From the NCBI GenBank assembly GCA_022264855.1, contig JABYQU010000017.1:62001-126000 (forward strand): a DNA stretch of 64,000 nt, in the 5' to 3' direction. A program made the position numbers and the translations under genes. Under the pieces are notes generated by a model. It had not been told where the DNA came from. It saw nothing but the letters and a program-made list of their open reading frames with translations, and did not search any database. Of the stretch, positions 1 to 9,905 are shown in pieces (the stretch's first letter is position 1; every line of letters begins with the position of its first letter). This stretch comes from Lenzites betulinus (taxonomy: Eukaryota; Basidiomycota; Agaricomycetes; Polyporales; Polyporaceae).

Positions 1-910
1 ATCGAAGCGAGCGTGGACCCGAATATCGTGCGCGTCAAGGAGGAGGACCGCGAGGTGGGCTCGGCGCGATACGTGCCGGACGTGTTCTTCAGGTATAAGA
101 ACGAATACGGCCTGGACGTGCAGAAGAACGCGAAGCCGTGCTTCCCGGTCGAGTACCTGCTCGTGAATGTGCGTCGGTTTGCACGACTTGTGTACCTAAG
201 CGGTGGGCTGATCGCCCGTCTCGTAGGTTTCGCATGGGTTCCCGCAGAACCCCGCGCCGCTGTTCCGGTCAACAAAGTACAAGATCGAGAACCGGCCCGG
301 GTTGGAGGACCAGAGTATCGAAGGCGTCCTCCGGCAACTGGCGGAAATGGAGGCGTACGACGTCTCGGAGAGCAAGTATGGCGGCGATGCGCAGAAACGC
401 CTGGCGTTGGCGCGGTTCATCAGCGACTGGCACTTGATCGCCTTCTTGGGCACCAGTGGGCTAATCAACGAGGTGAGATAATAATTCCTATAGTCGCAGT
501 GCAGGTTATTGACGTGACACAGAACGACTTGCGGGTATTGGTGCGAACGGCAACTGCGTCGGACGAGGAGAAGGCGGACGTGCTGGACGAACTTGTACAG
601 ACCGAGGGCTGGCTGACGCTCATGACGTTTGCCCGCGAAGCTGCACGTAAGTCTGAGGCACCTCCTCTCCCTACGCGCGTGCTCACCGCAGGACACAGCA
701 AAACGGCCATCCGGGGGACAGCTGCCGTCAAGCTCGCACGCGCCGATGGACACGGACATACCGCCCGAGGTGTTCGACCAGATCGCGCGGGAAGAGGAGG
801 CCGCGCGGGGCGGGAGCAGCAGCGCGGCGGGCGTGCGCGTCTGCCCGCACTGCACATTTGAGAACGCACACGGGGGGAGCGATTGCGAGGTGTGTGGGCT
901 GCCGCTGTGA
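1..910 (+). CDS. NPL4: NPL4, Cdc48 cofactor (3' part)
   Basis: This is the C-terminal part of the ubiquitin-binding cofactor that works with Ufd1 on the AAA ATPase Cdc48 in ER-associated degradation and protein extraction. Exons as read: before 1-168, 227-472, 523-646 and 699-910. The last acceptor is the second AG (ending at 698), because only it keeps frame with the end of the protein. The NPL4 core shows as FPVEYLLVN, then HGFPQNPAPLF and a long helical stretch around ISDWHLIAFLG. The protein ends in an NZF/RanBP2-type zinc finger with the pattern CPHC-x10-CEVC, directly before the TGA at 908-910. That finger binds ubiquitin in homologues. The start lies outside the window, so the gene is 5' partial. 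Identification is firm; exact splice ends are inferred. Confidence 0.9.
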
Positions 911-1579
911 TGCGCGGGGAATGGCGATGAATTACGACACTTGTACTACGAATGCACGATCGGACTCTATTCATATGTACCACCACAGAACCAGGAGCGT
1001 GTGCGCGTGTGCCCACGGCGGACCGTAAGAGCCTCCGACTTTAAAGAGACGCGTCGCGACGCGCGGGCGCCCGTGCACGTGACGGCGTTGTGTCGCGACG
1101 CGGGGTTCGAGTGTCGCCATCGTGCGCGCAGATGGCGCACAGAGCAGCGCAGGACGAATCAGCGCAGACTGAATGCTCACGTCCACGACCCGCGCGTGCG
1201 CCCCGCGGCGTATTGCAAATGGGCAGCGCGGGGGGCAGCGCGAGCAGCGAGACATAATCGCGCTGCTATTGCGCCGCGGGCCCCCCGGCTGACGTCGACG
1301 CTCGACACCCGGATCTCGCGCCTCGCCACCGTCCCCCTCCTCCGTCTCGCCCCCAGCACGCCCACACGCGCCGACAGCGAGGCCGGCTTCTCCCAAGCTC
1401 GCCCCAGTACTTGATCCACCCCGCGCGCGCCCCGCCACGCCATGCCGGCCCTCCTGCTGCACCACGCCGCAGGGAGAGATAACGTGAGCCCTGGCCCTGG
1501 CCGCCCTGCATTCCGCTCCGGCCGCATAAGCTCCCCCGCAGACAGAGACTCAGACCGGGACGAGACAGACGAGGGCGAC
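911..1579. other. Intergenic region and bZIP leader
   Basis: No gene is supported here. It holds the NPL4 3' flank and the probable promoter and 5' leader of the bZIP gene. A likely leader intron runs from 1484 to 1541 (GTGAGC to GCAG, 58 nt). If it is spliced, the ATG at 1442 would be an upstream start that is out of frame with the main protein. A TGACGTCG element sits at 1290-1297. Confidence 0.5.
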
Positions 1580-3123
1580 ATGGAGCGCCGCCCACAGCAG
1601 CAGCAGGCCGCCGACGGCCCCGGCGCGGGCAAGCAGCCTGCGCAGCGAGGACAGCAGCCGCCCCGCCGCGGACGATCCGCGAGCCAGCCCGTCCCGCCAC
1701 AGCCCATCGCGGGCCCGAGCAGGGTGCGTCCGTCTTTCCCGTCGTCGTCCCCCCTCCCACTCTCGCCGGCGATCGCCTCTGTCGTCTCCCGGGCAGGTCC
1801 CGGGCAGAGATAGCACGGTACTGATGTGCATGCACGCCCACAGCAGCAGGTCCCCGAGATGGACTTTGGATTTATGCAGCACCAGTTCGGCGTTGGGGCG
1901 GGAGGGATGCAGAGCCCAGCGGGGTACGAGGAGGACGCGATCGCGCGAGCGCTGCTCGCGATGCAGCAGCAGCCACAACACCCCCAGCAACAACACCAAC
2001 AACCGCCGTCGTCGTCTCATCAGCAGCAACCTCAGCAACCACAACATGGGGCGCATCCGACAGCGGGCCCGTCCCATCCAGGATTATCGCAGCTCCCGGG
2101 GGGACAGGGCCAACTGGCGGGGGTCAACCCACAACTGACGGACATGTTTTTCGCAATGCTGCCATACCTCCAAGCCCTGCAGGTGCAGCAAGGGCAGCTT
2201 CCGCACCAGCAAGGACAGGCGGCGGCGCACCTCCTCGCCCAGCAGCTACATCAGCAGCAGCAACAGCAGCAACCACCACAACCAAGAGCGCAGGTGCAGT
2301 TTCATCCACACCAGCAACACGACCCGCACGCGCAACAACACCAGCACGCGCTCCAGCAACACCCGGCGTTCGGGCTGCACTCTCAGCAGCTCCTGCCGCC
2401 ACAGCGGCCGCAATCGGAGCCGCAACAGCAGGGCAGCTTCGGGTTCCTCCCATCCGCCGCGCAGGACGTGCAGATGAGCCATAACTTTACCGGCGGGCAC
2501 TTCGGGACGCTCCCCTCTGGGCCTTCAGAGCCCGCCGTGGGGCGCGCGGAGAGCACGATGCCGCCCCCGCCCCCGCCGCAGCCGCCGAGCAACACGCCGT
2601 CGCCCGAGGCGGGGAACATGGACGGGGTCGAGGTCGAGTCCACCGCGCTCGTCGAGGACAAGCGGCGGCGGAACACCGCTGCATCCGGTACGCACCCACG
2701 CACCTCGCACTCCCTGGCGTCCTTCTCCCGCCCGTGCTCACATAGCTTGCAGCGCGCTTCCGGATCAAGAAGAAGCAGTGGACGCTGAACCTCGAGCGCA
2801 CGATATCGGACCTGTCCGGGCGCGTCGAGGAGCTCGAGCGCGAGGCGGCGGAGCTCCGGCGCGAGAACGGGTGGCTGAAGGAGATCGTGATGCTGAAGAG
2901 CAAGCGGTTCGCGGGCGTCGTGCCCGACCTCGAGCCGCCGCCGCCGCCGTCGGTCGCGTCGCCCCCGGGCGCAGGGAGTGGGAGCGCCGCGGGGAGCGGG
3001 GCGGAGTCGCGCCAGGGCAGCCGGGAGAGCTCGACGGAGGGCGCAGGGCGGCAGCGGGCGGGGGAGGACGCGGGCGGGAACGCGAAGGGGAAGGGGAAGG
3101 CGCGGCAGCGCTCGCCGCAGTAG
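1580..3123 (+). CDS. Glutamine-rich bZIP transcription factor (MetR/Cys-3-like)
   Basis: A nuclear DNA-binding regulator. Exons as read are 1580-1723, 1844-2687 and 2753-3123, giving about 452 residues. The first two thirds are very rich in Gln, Pro and His, with CAG/CAA runs, like an activation domain. Intron 2 interrupts the basic region. After joining it reads KRRRNTAASARFRIKKKQ, which carries the bZIP signature N-x2-AA-x4-R. A leucine zipper follows (LERTISDLSGRVEELEREA, then LRRENGWLKEIV). The C-terminal tail is low-complexity Ser/Gly/Glu. The basic region resembles the fungal MetR/Cys-3/Met4 group that controls sulfur uptake genes; that link is from memory and the target genes are unknown. 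The start is uncertain: an in-frame ATG at 1442 would add 46 residues, but a likely leader intron argues for 1580. Confidence 0.82.
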
Positions 3124-3483
3124 GCCGCGGCGGGCGCGCAGTGCTAGGGGAGTCGGGCGTCGGTCCTCGGGCGAGAGAGGGAGGGTGGGCGAGAGCTCGC
3201 GAGACGGAGGGTGGGCCCGTGGGGGCAGCTGCTTGTATACTATCGCCTTGACCCGAATTCCGAATTGCTGCAGCCAGCCCTGCGTCAATTCCGAATTCAT
3301 ATCATGAGGACGGCAGCAGCCACCAATAGCCGTGCCTGGCCCACAGGCGCCCGTTCTTACCAAGGGCGCGCACGTGATGCCCTGCGCAGCGTCGGCCCGC
3401 TCGCCGTGGCCAGTCGGCCGCCTCGTCGTTGCGTTTCGTTCGCTCGAATCGCTCCTCATCGTCTGCTGCAGCGTTCGCGATAC
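3124..3483. other. Intergenic region, COX19 promoter
   Basis: No gene is supported. The stretch holds the bZIP 3' flank and the COX19 promoter, with a CCAAT box at 3323-3327. Long frames across it are shadows without splice support. Confidence 0.5.
3323..3327 (+). promoter_or_regulatory. CCAAT box upstream of COX19
   Basis: A CCAAT pentamer lies about 160 bp before the COX19 ATG. In fungi the HAP complex binds CCAAT and often controls respiratory genes. Function here is inferred from position alone, and pentamers occur by chance. Confidence 0.35.
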
Positions 3484-3953
3484 ATGTCTTTCGGCAGGCC
3501 ACCATCGATCTCTGGCGGGTTCTCGGCCACTCCCCCCGTACGTCTGCGCTCTGTCCCCCGTCCCGCCTCCGCATGCACTCATCTCCGTAGGACCGCGGCT
3601 CGTTCCCGCTCGATCACGAGGGTATGCGCTCTCCCCTCCTCCCGAATGCACACACAGACTTGTTCTGACCTGACCGATACCGACGCGGCGCAGGGGAGTG
3701 CAAGCAGTTCATGCAGAGCTACCTCGACTGCCTGCGCAAGAACGCGAGCAACTCCACGCCGTGCCGGCACCTCAACAAGGACTACCTCGAGTGCCGCATG
3801 TCCCGGTGGGTCCCCCTTTCCCCCCAATCTGAGTGCACTGTCGTCTTTACGCGCTGTTGCAGCGGCCTCATGGACCGCGACGAATGGCGAAATCTTGGGT
3901 TCAGCGGCGCCGGTGCCGGTGCTGGTGGGACGGAGGGCCGCGGGAAAGGGTAA
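3484..3953 (+). CDS. COX19: COX19, cytochrome c oxidase assembly protein
   Basis: A small twin CX9C protein of the mitochondrial intermembrane space, needed for copper delivery and assembly of cytochrome c oxidase. Four exons were joined: 3484-3537, 3591-3621, 3694-3805 and 3863-3953, giving 95 residues. The family block is clear: PP-DRGSFPLDHEGEC spans the first three exons. Then come two CX9C pairs, the first from the Cys of GEC to the Cys of YLDC, the second from TPC to LEC. The conserved LMDRDEWRNLGF follows. The short Gly-rich tail ends at the TAA at 3951-3953. Introns are 53, 72 and 57 nt. The ATG at 3484 was chosen because it opens the only frame that joins cleanly. The length is normal for the family. 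Confidence 0.93.
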
Positions 3954-5952
3954 CGGGTCGCTCGCTGGGTCTTGTGGGCTCGCATGCGCGGCGCTCGGCG
4001 TGCGGCTACCCTTCATGTTCGTAGGGGTCGGTAATGTGATATCTTTTGCTCCTTTTCGTCATTTCTTGCTTGCAGGTCGTCAGCGCGCTGCCATGCGCAA
4101 CCTGGTGGACCAGCGGGACCATGGCTTCCACGAGACTAAGCCCGAGGGTTGGAACGTTGATGGCTTCCCGCGAAGCATTCTTCGCATTCTTTCCCTGGTG
4201 TCCGTTGCCCATGTACTGTGCAACTTTGACCAGCAACTCCTAGGCAGACTGGCTCAACGACGTCTGCTACTTGGCAGGTGCGGACGTATAATCCATCGTG
4301 GCTTATTTGATTCCACGCGATGTACCGTGGCTTATAATCCATGGTGATTTAAGCAAGGTAACTCCAAGCGGGGTTGCCACTACTCATTACCTTGCGTGCA
4401 AGCTCACCCGGGGCCCGGGACCCATCGAAGCACCTTTCCCTGCGCGCCGCGGCCTATCTCAATGTCTCTGGAATCGGAACTCCGGAGGCCCAGGCAGAGC
4501 AGGGCAGAGCGCGTCCGGCCTTCAAGTAGTTCCGATTACACGCGAGGTCTACGCCGAAGCCTAGGCGGCACTTCCCTAGTTGCTCGACATCAACGTTCAA
4601 CGTTGAACGTTGATGTCGAGCAACGCCACATAGACGTTGGCAGTCGCATTTCAAGCTTCCGGCGACGCGAGTTGGAGCTCTCGAAGGAGGTCGCTGGTGG
4701 GGTAGACCGAATGGCAACAGGCCAGGAAACATGAGAACGGCGCGGATGTGGGGGCAGGAGGACAAGTGGTTCTATTGAAGGGACATGGCCCGGGGCGTGC
4801 TACATACATCGTGCGCCTGATCGGGACATGTCGCGTCGAGTACCTTGGACATGGTGCGGGTCAGGACATTCCCGCCACAGTCGGACAGCCCGGACATGGC
4901 TCGGAGCGTCATTCTGGTCGAGATCGAGGTAGTGGACAAGTCAATAGACGCCGAAACCCGGATTCGGCACGATTTCTACGCGCCAGTCCGGCGCTTTACG
5001 CCCTTGTCCGCTACTATCCATTTCTACACTGGTCAAGTTTCACTGGGGTTCAACGTTCAACACGAGAATCTGGCGCATTGCAAGGTGCCAATCGCACGTA
5101 CCGCCCCCCGCCGGAACTGACCTTACAGTCCTTTTCCGGCGCGTCCGCTTTCTCTCTACCCTCTCCCAGTTGGCATCCTTACGAGTCCACGATAACGTTA
5201 TAGCTGGGTCATTACTGCTTTTCCAGCGATGTCTTCAAAGTGTCATTATGCTCAGTCGACATAAGAAGATATCACACGAAGGCGATCCCTCATATACAAC
5301 GGGCAGGAGCTCGAGGAAGATGCTTACTTACATCATGACTGCACCACTCAATACAACGAAGGTACCTGGATCCCTGGATCGCCCCTATGCTGCTCAGGCT
5401 ATTCGAATTCCCGCTCTGCCGCGAGCACGCCGGGCTCTATTTCTGCGAGTGGGTTTCTATGTCGCTGGACGATATCTATGACGGCACGAAGCGATGCGCG
5501 ACACGAGGTGTTCCCAGCTGCGACCACAACTCTCTCGCAAACGCCGAAGTACTGCCTGGCACGTTCCCCGCAGCGACAGCCTGATAGGCCTTTGCCCTCT
5601 CGAGCCTCCGACGCTCCGGGAGAACGCGCTGAGCATCCCCTGCGCGCGCAACGGAAAAATTGTGGCGCGCGGACGTCCGTGGGTGGTCCCAAAAAGGCGC
5701 GCCCCGTCCCCTTTTGGGCGATCCTCCATGAACGTTCGTATTGCACGCGCGTGCGCCCCTGCGACGACCAAGCACTGCGCCCGGCCCCAGCCTACGAACG
5801 TGGAACGTGCTCGTCGCGGGCGGTGCTCTGCTTGTGTCAGCTCTCCGTTAGGCTTCGTCCTGATCATCGTCTAAAATGTACGCCGCGACGGGGCGAGCTC
5901 GGAAACGCGTAAAGTCTCGCTGCGTGCCCGCGTCCTCCCCCCGCAGCCAGCC
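3954..5952. other. Long intergenic region with palindrome
   Basis: Two kilobases without a recognisable gene. Frames of 60-150 codons here have no known motif and no splice support. The stretch contains a 46-nt perfect palindrome at 4579-4624. It also has a loose cluster of GGACAT motifs near 4781, 4824, 4847, 4864 and 4892. The last few hundred bases should hold the promoter of the phosphodiesterase gene. Confidence 0.5.
4579..4624. repeat. 46-nt perfect palindrome
   Basis: Two 23-nt arms match exactly as reverse complements with no spacer, centred between 4601 and 4602. The centre repeats CAACGTT and its complement. The next base pair outward (A 4578, G 4625) no longer matches. Such a site can form a cruciform or hairpin. 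Its role is unknown: it might be a protein-binding site, a remnant of an element or a local inverted duplication. Confidence 0.9.
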
Positions 5953-7684
5953 ATGTTTACCCCACTCGCCCTCGTTGCGAACCTCGCCAGCGAGGTCTAC
6001 CTGAGCCTGGCCTCGCCCGCCCAGCGCCCATTGACCACCACAGCGGGCCACCGCCGGTTCTTTGACGTCCAGGTGCGCATAGATAGCCTCGTCGGCGCTT
6101 TTACGTACTCATGAGCTGTCTCCCACCGCGAACAGGCCCACAGAGGCGGGCGCGGAAACACCGTAGAGAACACTTTGCCGAGCTTTGCATGGTGCGTCGT
6201 TTGTGGGCCCAGCGCGCCATCTCGCGGGGTGTCTCAACGCTGTGGGCTGCGTCGGCAGGGGCCTCATTGACGGCGCGACGACGCTCGAGCTCGACAATGG
6301 CATCACGAAGGTGAATACCTCGTTGCTCCGCTACGAGCATGACGTAGAACGGCGCCCAGGACGGCCATGTTGTCGTGTGGCACGACGAGGAGATCATCCC
6401 TGCCAAATGCGCGGACACCCATCCTGCTGTGAGTATTGTCCGTCCTGCCACTCTCCAATATAACATGACTGATATGTTTTTGCAGCGCCCTAACGACCCC
6501 GACTTCCCTTACGTGGGGAAGTACATCGCAAACCTCACGCTCGCACAACTCCGGACCATCGACTGCGGGTCAAAACGGCAACACGGCTACCGTATGTCCC
6601 TCCTACTACCGCCTTCTTCGCCGCCCGACTGACCCGAAAACGCAGCGATGCAGCTCACGTACCCCGGTACGCGCATCTCCACGCTCGACGAGGTGTTCTC
6701 CTTCGTCGAGTGCGCAGACCCGCAGCACGAGGTGCTCTGGAACATCGAGTCCAAGATCGACGCACGGCACCCGAACCGCACGCTCGGCGTCGCGGACTTC
6801 GTCGCGAGGCAGCATGCGGCGTTCCAGCGGAGCCCGTACAAAGACTCCATCACAGTAAGTTCGCTAGCTGCTGCTTAGGACGAGGTGTGGGCGACTGACG
6901 CCGTGGGCGGGTGCAGTATCAGAGCTTCGACTGGCGGACGCTGGTCGCGATGAAGGTGTGTCGCATTATGCACTCAGATACCGTCAGCGCGCCGATCCTT
7001 ATGCATTATCGCTGCAGGAATTCGACAGCACGATTGTCACTTCTGCCCTCATCGACGAGTACGCTCTCTTTCCTTCGCTACTCCTGCTTTCTTGCGTGAT
7101 TGCTCATCTATTCGTAGCGAGACCGCCCTCACGCCCGACAACAGCGCGACCCCGTGGCTCGCCGGGCTCCGCCTCGACGCCTTTCCCGGCCCCACGCTCG
7201 CCCAGCAAGTCGCACAGGCGGCCCAGTACATCGGCGCAGACGTACTCTCGCCCGCGGCGGAGTCGTTCGTGACGCCCGTCCCGGACCCTGCGATGGAGGG
7301 CTTCGTCCCGTTCGTGACGCGGAAGATGGTCGATGAGGCACATCGGCTCGGGCTGCTCGTCAAGCCGTGGACGGTGAGTGTCCTGCGAAGAACGGGCTGG
7401 CGGTATGAGTAGAGGGGCTCATGCGTTGTCACACAGGTGAACAGGATGAACATCGTCGAGCAGCTCTTGGAGTGGAAGGTGGACGGAATCATCAGCGATT
7501 GTGCGTTCTTTCTCTCTTTCTCTCCGCGCGCTCCTTCGACGCTGCTAACTTGGCATTCGTTGCAGATCCGAATGTGGTGCGCAGGCTGGCGAAGCAGCAG
7601 GGACTGCCGACTGCGCCGAAGTTCCCCAAACAACGGGTTCTGGGCTGTCTGGATATGCATCTGCAGAAGCAGCAGGGGTGGTAA
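5953..7684 (+). CDS. Glycerophosphodiester phosphodiesterase (GDPD family)
   Basis: Predicted to hydrolyse glycerophosphodiesters to sn-glycerol 3-phosphate and an alcohol, using a TIM-barrel fold. Eleven exons joined in frame give 376 residues: 5953-6072, 6136-6191, 6259-6310, 6360-6428, 6486-6591, 6646-6854, 6917-6955, 7018-7058, 7118-7373, 7437-7500 and 7566-7684. The catalytic signature appears only after splicing: AHRGGRGNTVENTLPSF (the HRG-ENT motif), then TTLELD and VVVWHDEE with the second catalytic His. Later comes VLWNIESK, a metal-binding Glu strand. The C-terminal GIISDYP and NVVRRLAKQQG are also typical. There is no obvious signal peptide or SPX domain, so it resembles short cytosolic GDPDs. 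Substrate is unknown. The start at 5953 directly precedes the catalytic exon and is the only nearby in-frame ATG. Confidence 0.9.
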
Positions 7685-8093
7685 CACACTTATCCTAGTT
7701 TGTGTGGAAAGATGGAAATGCTACGGTATACCCCGGATAATGTAGATAGTTGTATGCATATATAGACTTAGACTGTACTAGTATTACCAGCGTTGACGGC
7801 CATTTGATCATTCTTGCAGTACTGTCATGTCCGACGTCCGTGCATAGGACTTTCTATGCGTAACTTCAAGCACTGCAGTGAAGTCTGAGTAAAAGCCAGA
7901 ACGCCCCAGGCTGAGCCACACTCCGTCGTCCAGCCAATGGGGAGGCACGGATTGCCAGCGCTAGAGCGGAGAAGAACGGGACGCAGGTGCGGGGCGTCTA
8001 TTTCAGACTCCGCCCGGGTTTGCGGTCGTCACCGAAGACAGCGAGCTCGCCCTCCTCCACCTCGCCCTACCCGCCCTACCCAGCGCTCCCGCC
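7685..8093. other. Intergenic region, RIP1 promoter
   Basis: No gene seen. It holds the phosphodiesterase 3' flank and the RIP1 promoter, with a CCAAT box at 7934-7938. Confidence 0.5.
7934..7938 (+). promoter_or_regulatory. CCAAT box upstream of RIP1
   Basis: CCAAT lies 160 bp before the RIP1 ATG, nearly the same spacing as in COX19. Binding by the HAP complex is a reasonable guess for a respiratory gene, but the sequence alone does not prove it. Confidence 0.4.
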
Positions 8094-9237
8094 ATGGCTG
8101 CCGTCCAGCTCTCGAAAAAGGCCGTCACCGTCGCCCCCACCGTCCGCACCCTTGCGTCGGGCGTCCCCTTCGCGCCCCACATCAGCCTCGCCGTCCGCGC
8201 GCCCGCCGGCCACGGGCACGACCACGCACACGGCGCCGCGGGCCCCCGCTCTGACGTACCCGCCAAGTGGGCAGGCAGCGTCTCGCGGTCGTCGACCTTC
8301 GGCCTTGTCAACAAGTCGTATGCTTCCGGTGAGTCTCCTCCGCCCTATACACTTTACACGAGTGGACTCGGGACGGACTCCTCCCGGCCATGTCGTTTTC
8401 TCCAACCACCCCTTGCCTTCCGCACACGCCGACATCGCTCACATGCTGACCTATTTTGCGCCGCAGCGCCCGTGACCGGCGTGCACCAGCGGAGCCTGCT
8501 GCACACGTCCGCCGTCGCCCGCGACGCCCCGCAGGTGCCCGACTTCTCCAAGTACCAGGCGAAGAGCGAGGGCACGAACCGCGGGCTCGCGTACTTCATG
8601 ATCGGCTCGCTGGGCCTGCTCTCCGCGTCGGTCGCGAAGTCGACGGTGACGGAGTTCCTCGCGACGATGAGCGCGAGCGCGGACGTGCTCGCGATGGCGC
8701 GCGTCGAGGTCGACCTCGGCGCGATCCCCGAGGGCAAGAACGTGATCATCAAGTGGCGCGGGAAGCCCGTGTTCATCCGCCACCGCACCGCGGACGAAAT
8801 CGAGGAGGCGCGCGGCTCGGACTGGAAGAGCCTGCGCGACCCCGAGTCCGACGAGGCGCGCACGAAGAAGCCCGAGTGGCTCGTCATGCTTGGTGTTTGC
8901 ACCCACTTGGGGTGCGTGCCCATTGGCGAGGCTGGTGACTACGGAGGCTGGTGAGTGGTGGTCGGATTTTCGGGAGAGGTCATATATGCTCACACACATT
9001 GCGCAGGTTCTGCCCGTGCCACGGTTCCCACTACGATATTTGTGAGTCTTGCGCCAATGGTACAGTGAACGGCAACTCACCTCCATGCAGCCGGCCGTAT
9101 TCGCAAGGGCCCCGCTCCCGTATGTAACAGCCCACATCTGTTCCCTATATGCTGCTGACAGTTTACTCAACTAGCTCAACCTCGAGGTCCCCACATACGA
9201 CTTCAACGAGGTCGACAACAAGCTCGTCATTGGTTGA
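8094..9237 (+). CDS. RIP1: Rieske iron-sulfur protein of cytochrome bc1
   Basis: Catalytic subunit of respiratory complex III. Its 2Fe-2S cluster passes electrons from ubiquinol to cytochrome c1. Exons 8094-8328, 8467-8950, 9007-9041, 9091-9119 and 9175-9237 give 281 residues. The N-terminus looks like a mitochondrial presequence: it has few acids, several Arg/Lys, and a His-rich patch GHGHDHAHG that is unusual. Next come the tether and inner-membrane helix (RGLAYFMIGSLGLLSASVAK). The head domain carries both cluster boxes, CTHLGCVPIG and, across the next intron, WFCPCHGSHYD. The expected Cys/His pairs and the disulfide Cys are all present. The end KLVIG is typical. Intron 1 is 138 nt, longer than the other three (49-56 nt). 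Identification is secure. Confidence 0.96.
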
Positions 9238-9905
9238 TAGACTTGCCTACCTGTAGAGCGTGCAATAATACAGTTTCGGCGGCATTCACGCACCATTGTC
9301 CCCGAGCTCGTGTGCCTACATCACGCATGCTATGTTTTTATGCGACACAGCACATTGGTGTCATTTATAGGTCATCCACACTCCTACTCAACCAACTAAC
9401 AAACCAACAAACCGACTCGCCAACACCCACCACACACACACACACATTATCCGTACACGACGCAAGCAAGACCATCAACAACGCAGATCTGGGGTTTATG
9501 TACATCGGGGTAAGAAGAGGGGGGGGAGAGAACGACGGCGGATTCAGAGTCGATAGCAAGTAGCAGAGTATATTCGGCGAACGCGTCGAGAAAACCAGTA
9601 CCAGAACAGGAGCCGAGCCAGGGGGATACGGGCCAAAGGCCAGGCCTCTTCTTTGTATATGGGCTGCCCAGGCCCACAACATGTCCAAGCCCTCGTCTCA
9701 GCCGCTCATTATCCCCGCATAAGTGACAGTCTCTTTTGGTGTTTTTGTGTGTTTTCGTTCCGAGTCAGGGGTCGCAAAGGTACGTAGCAAAGAGGACAAG
9801 CAGCATCCGTCTACATCGCCCGGAGCCGCAGAGAAAGGGCCGCCTCCAGAGTGTGCGCTCTGTGTGGGCCGTGAGGGGCCAGAAGGTAGTTGCGATTGAT
9901 GGCAA
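9238..9905. other. Convergent intergenic region
   Basis: This is the 3' flank shared by RIP1 (plus) and the SR-like gene (minus). No gene is supported. It contains a CA microsatellite at 9431-9446. Confidence 0.5.
9431..9446. repeat. CA dinucleotide microsatellite
   Basis: Eight CA units in a row, within the region between two convergent genes. It is a simple-sequence repeat that could vary in length between strains. Confidence 0.85.

Noticed and set aside
196..855. 219-codon minus-strand frame
   Set aside because: It lies antisense to NPL4 exons and introns, has no known motif, and fades where NPL4 coding is strongest.
2240..2410. CAG/CAA repeat as a microsatellite feature
   Set aside because: The repeats encode the Gln-rich activation region of the bZIP protein and vary in codon, so they are described with the gene.
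2383..3651. 422-codon minus-strand frame
   Set aside because: It is the shadow of the Gln/Pro-rich and GC-rich bZIP gene and is Arg/Pro-rich low complexity with no domain.
3211..4347. 378-codon plus-strand frame
   Set aside because: Only its part at 3484-3537 is real, as exon 1 of COX19. The rest reads through introns and in the wrong frame.
7049..7687. 212-codon minus-strand frame
   Set aside because: Antisense to the phosphodiesterase, whose exons carry the HRG-ENT motif on the plus strand.
8451..9170. 239-codon minus-strand frame
   Set aside because: Antisense to the Rieske gene; its Arg/His-rich content follows from codon bias on the other strand.
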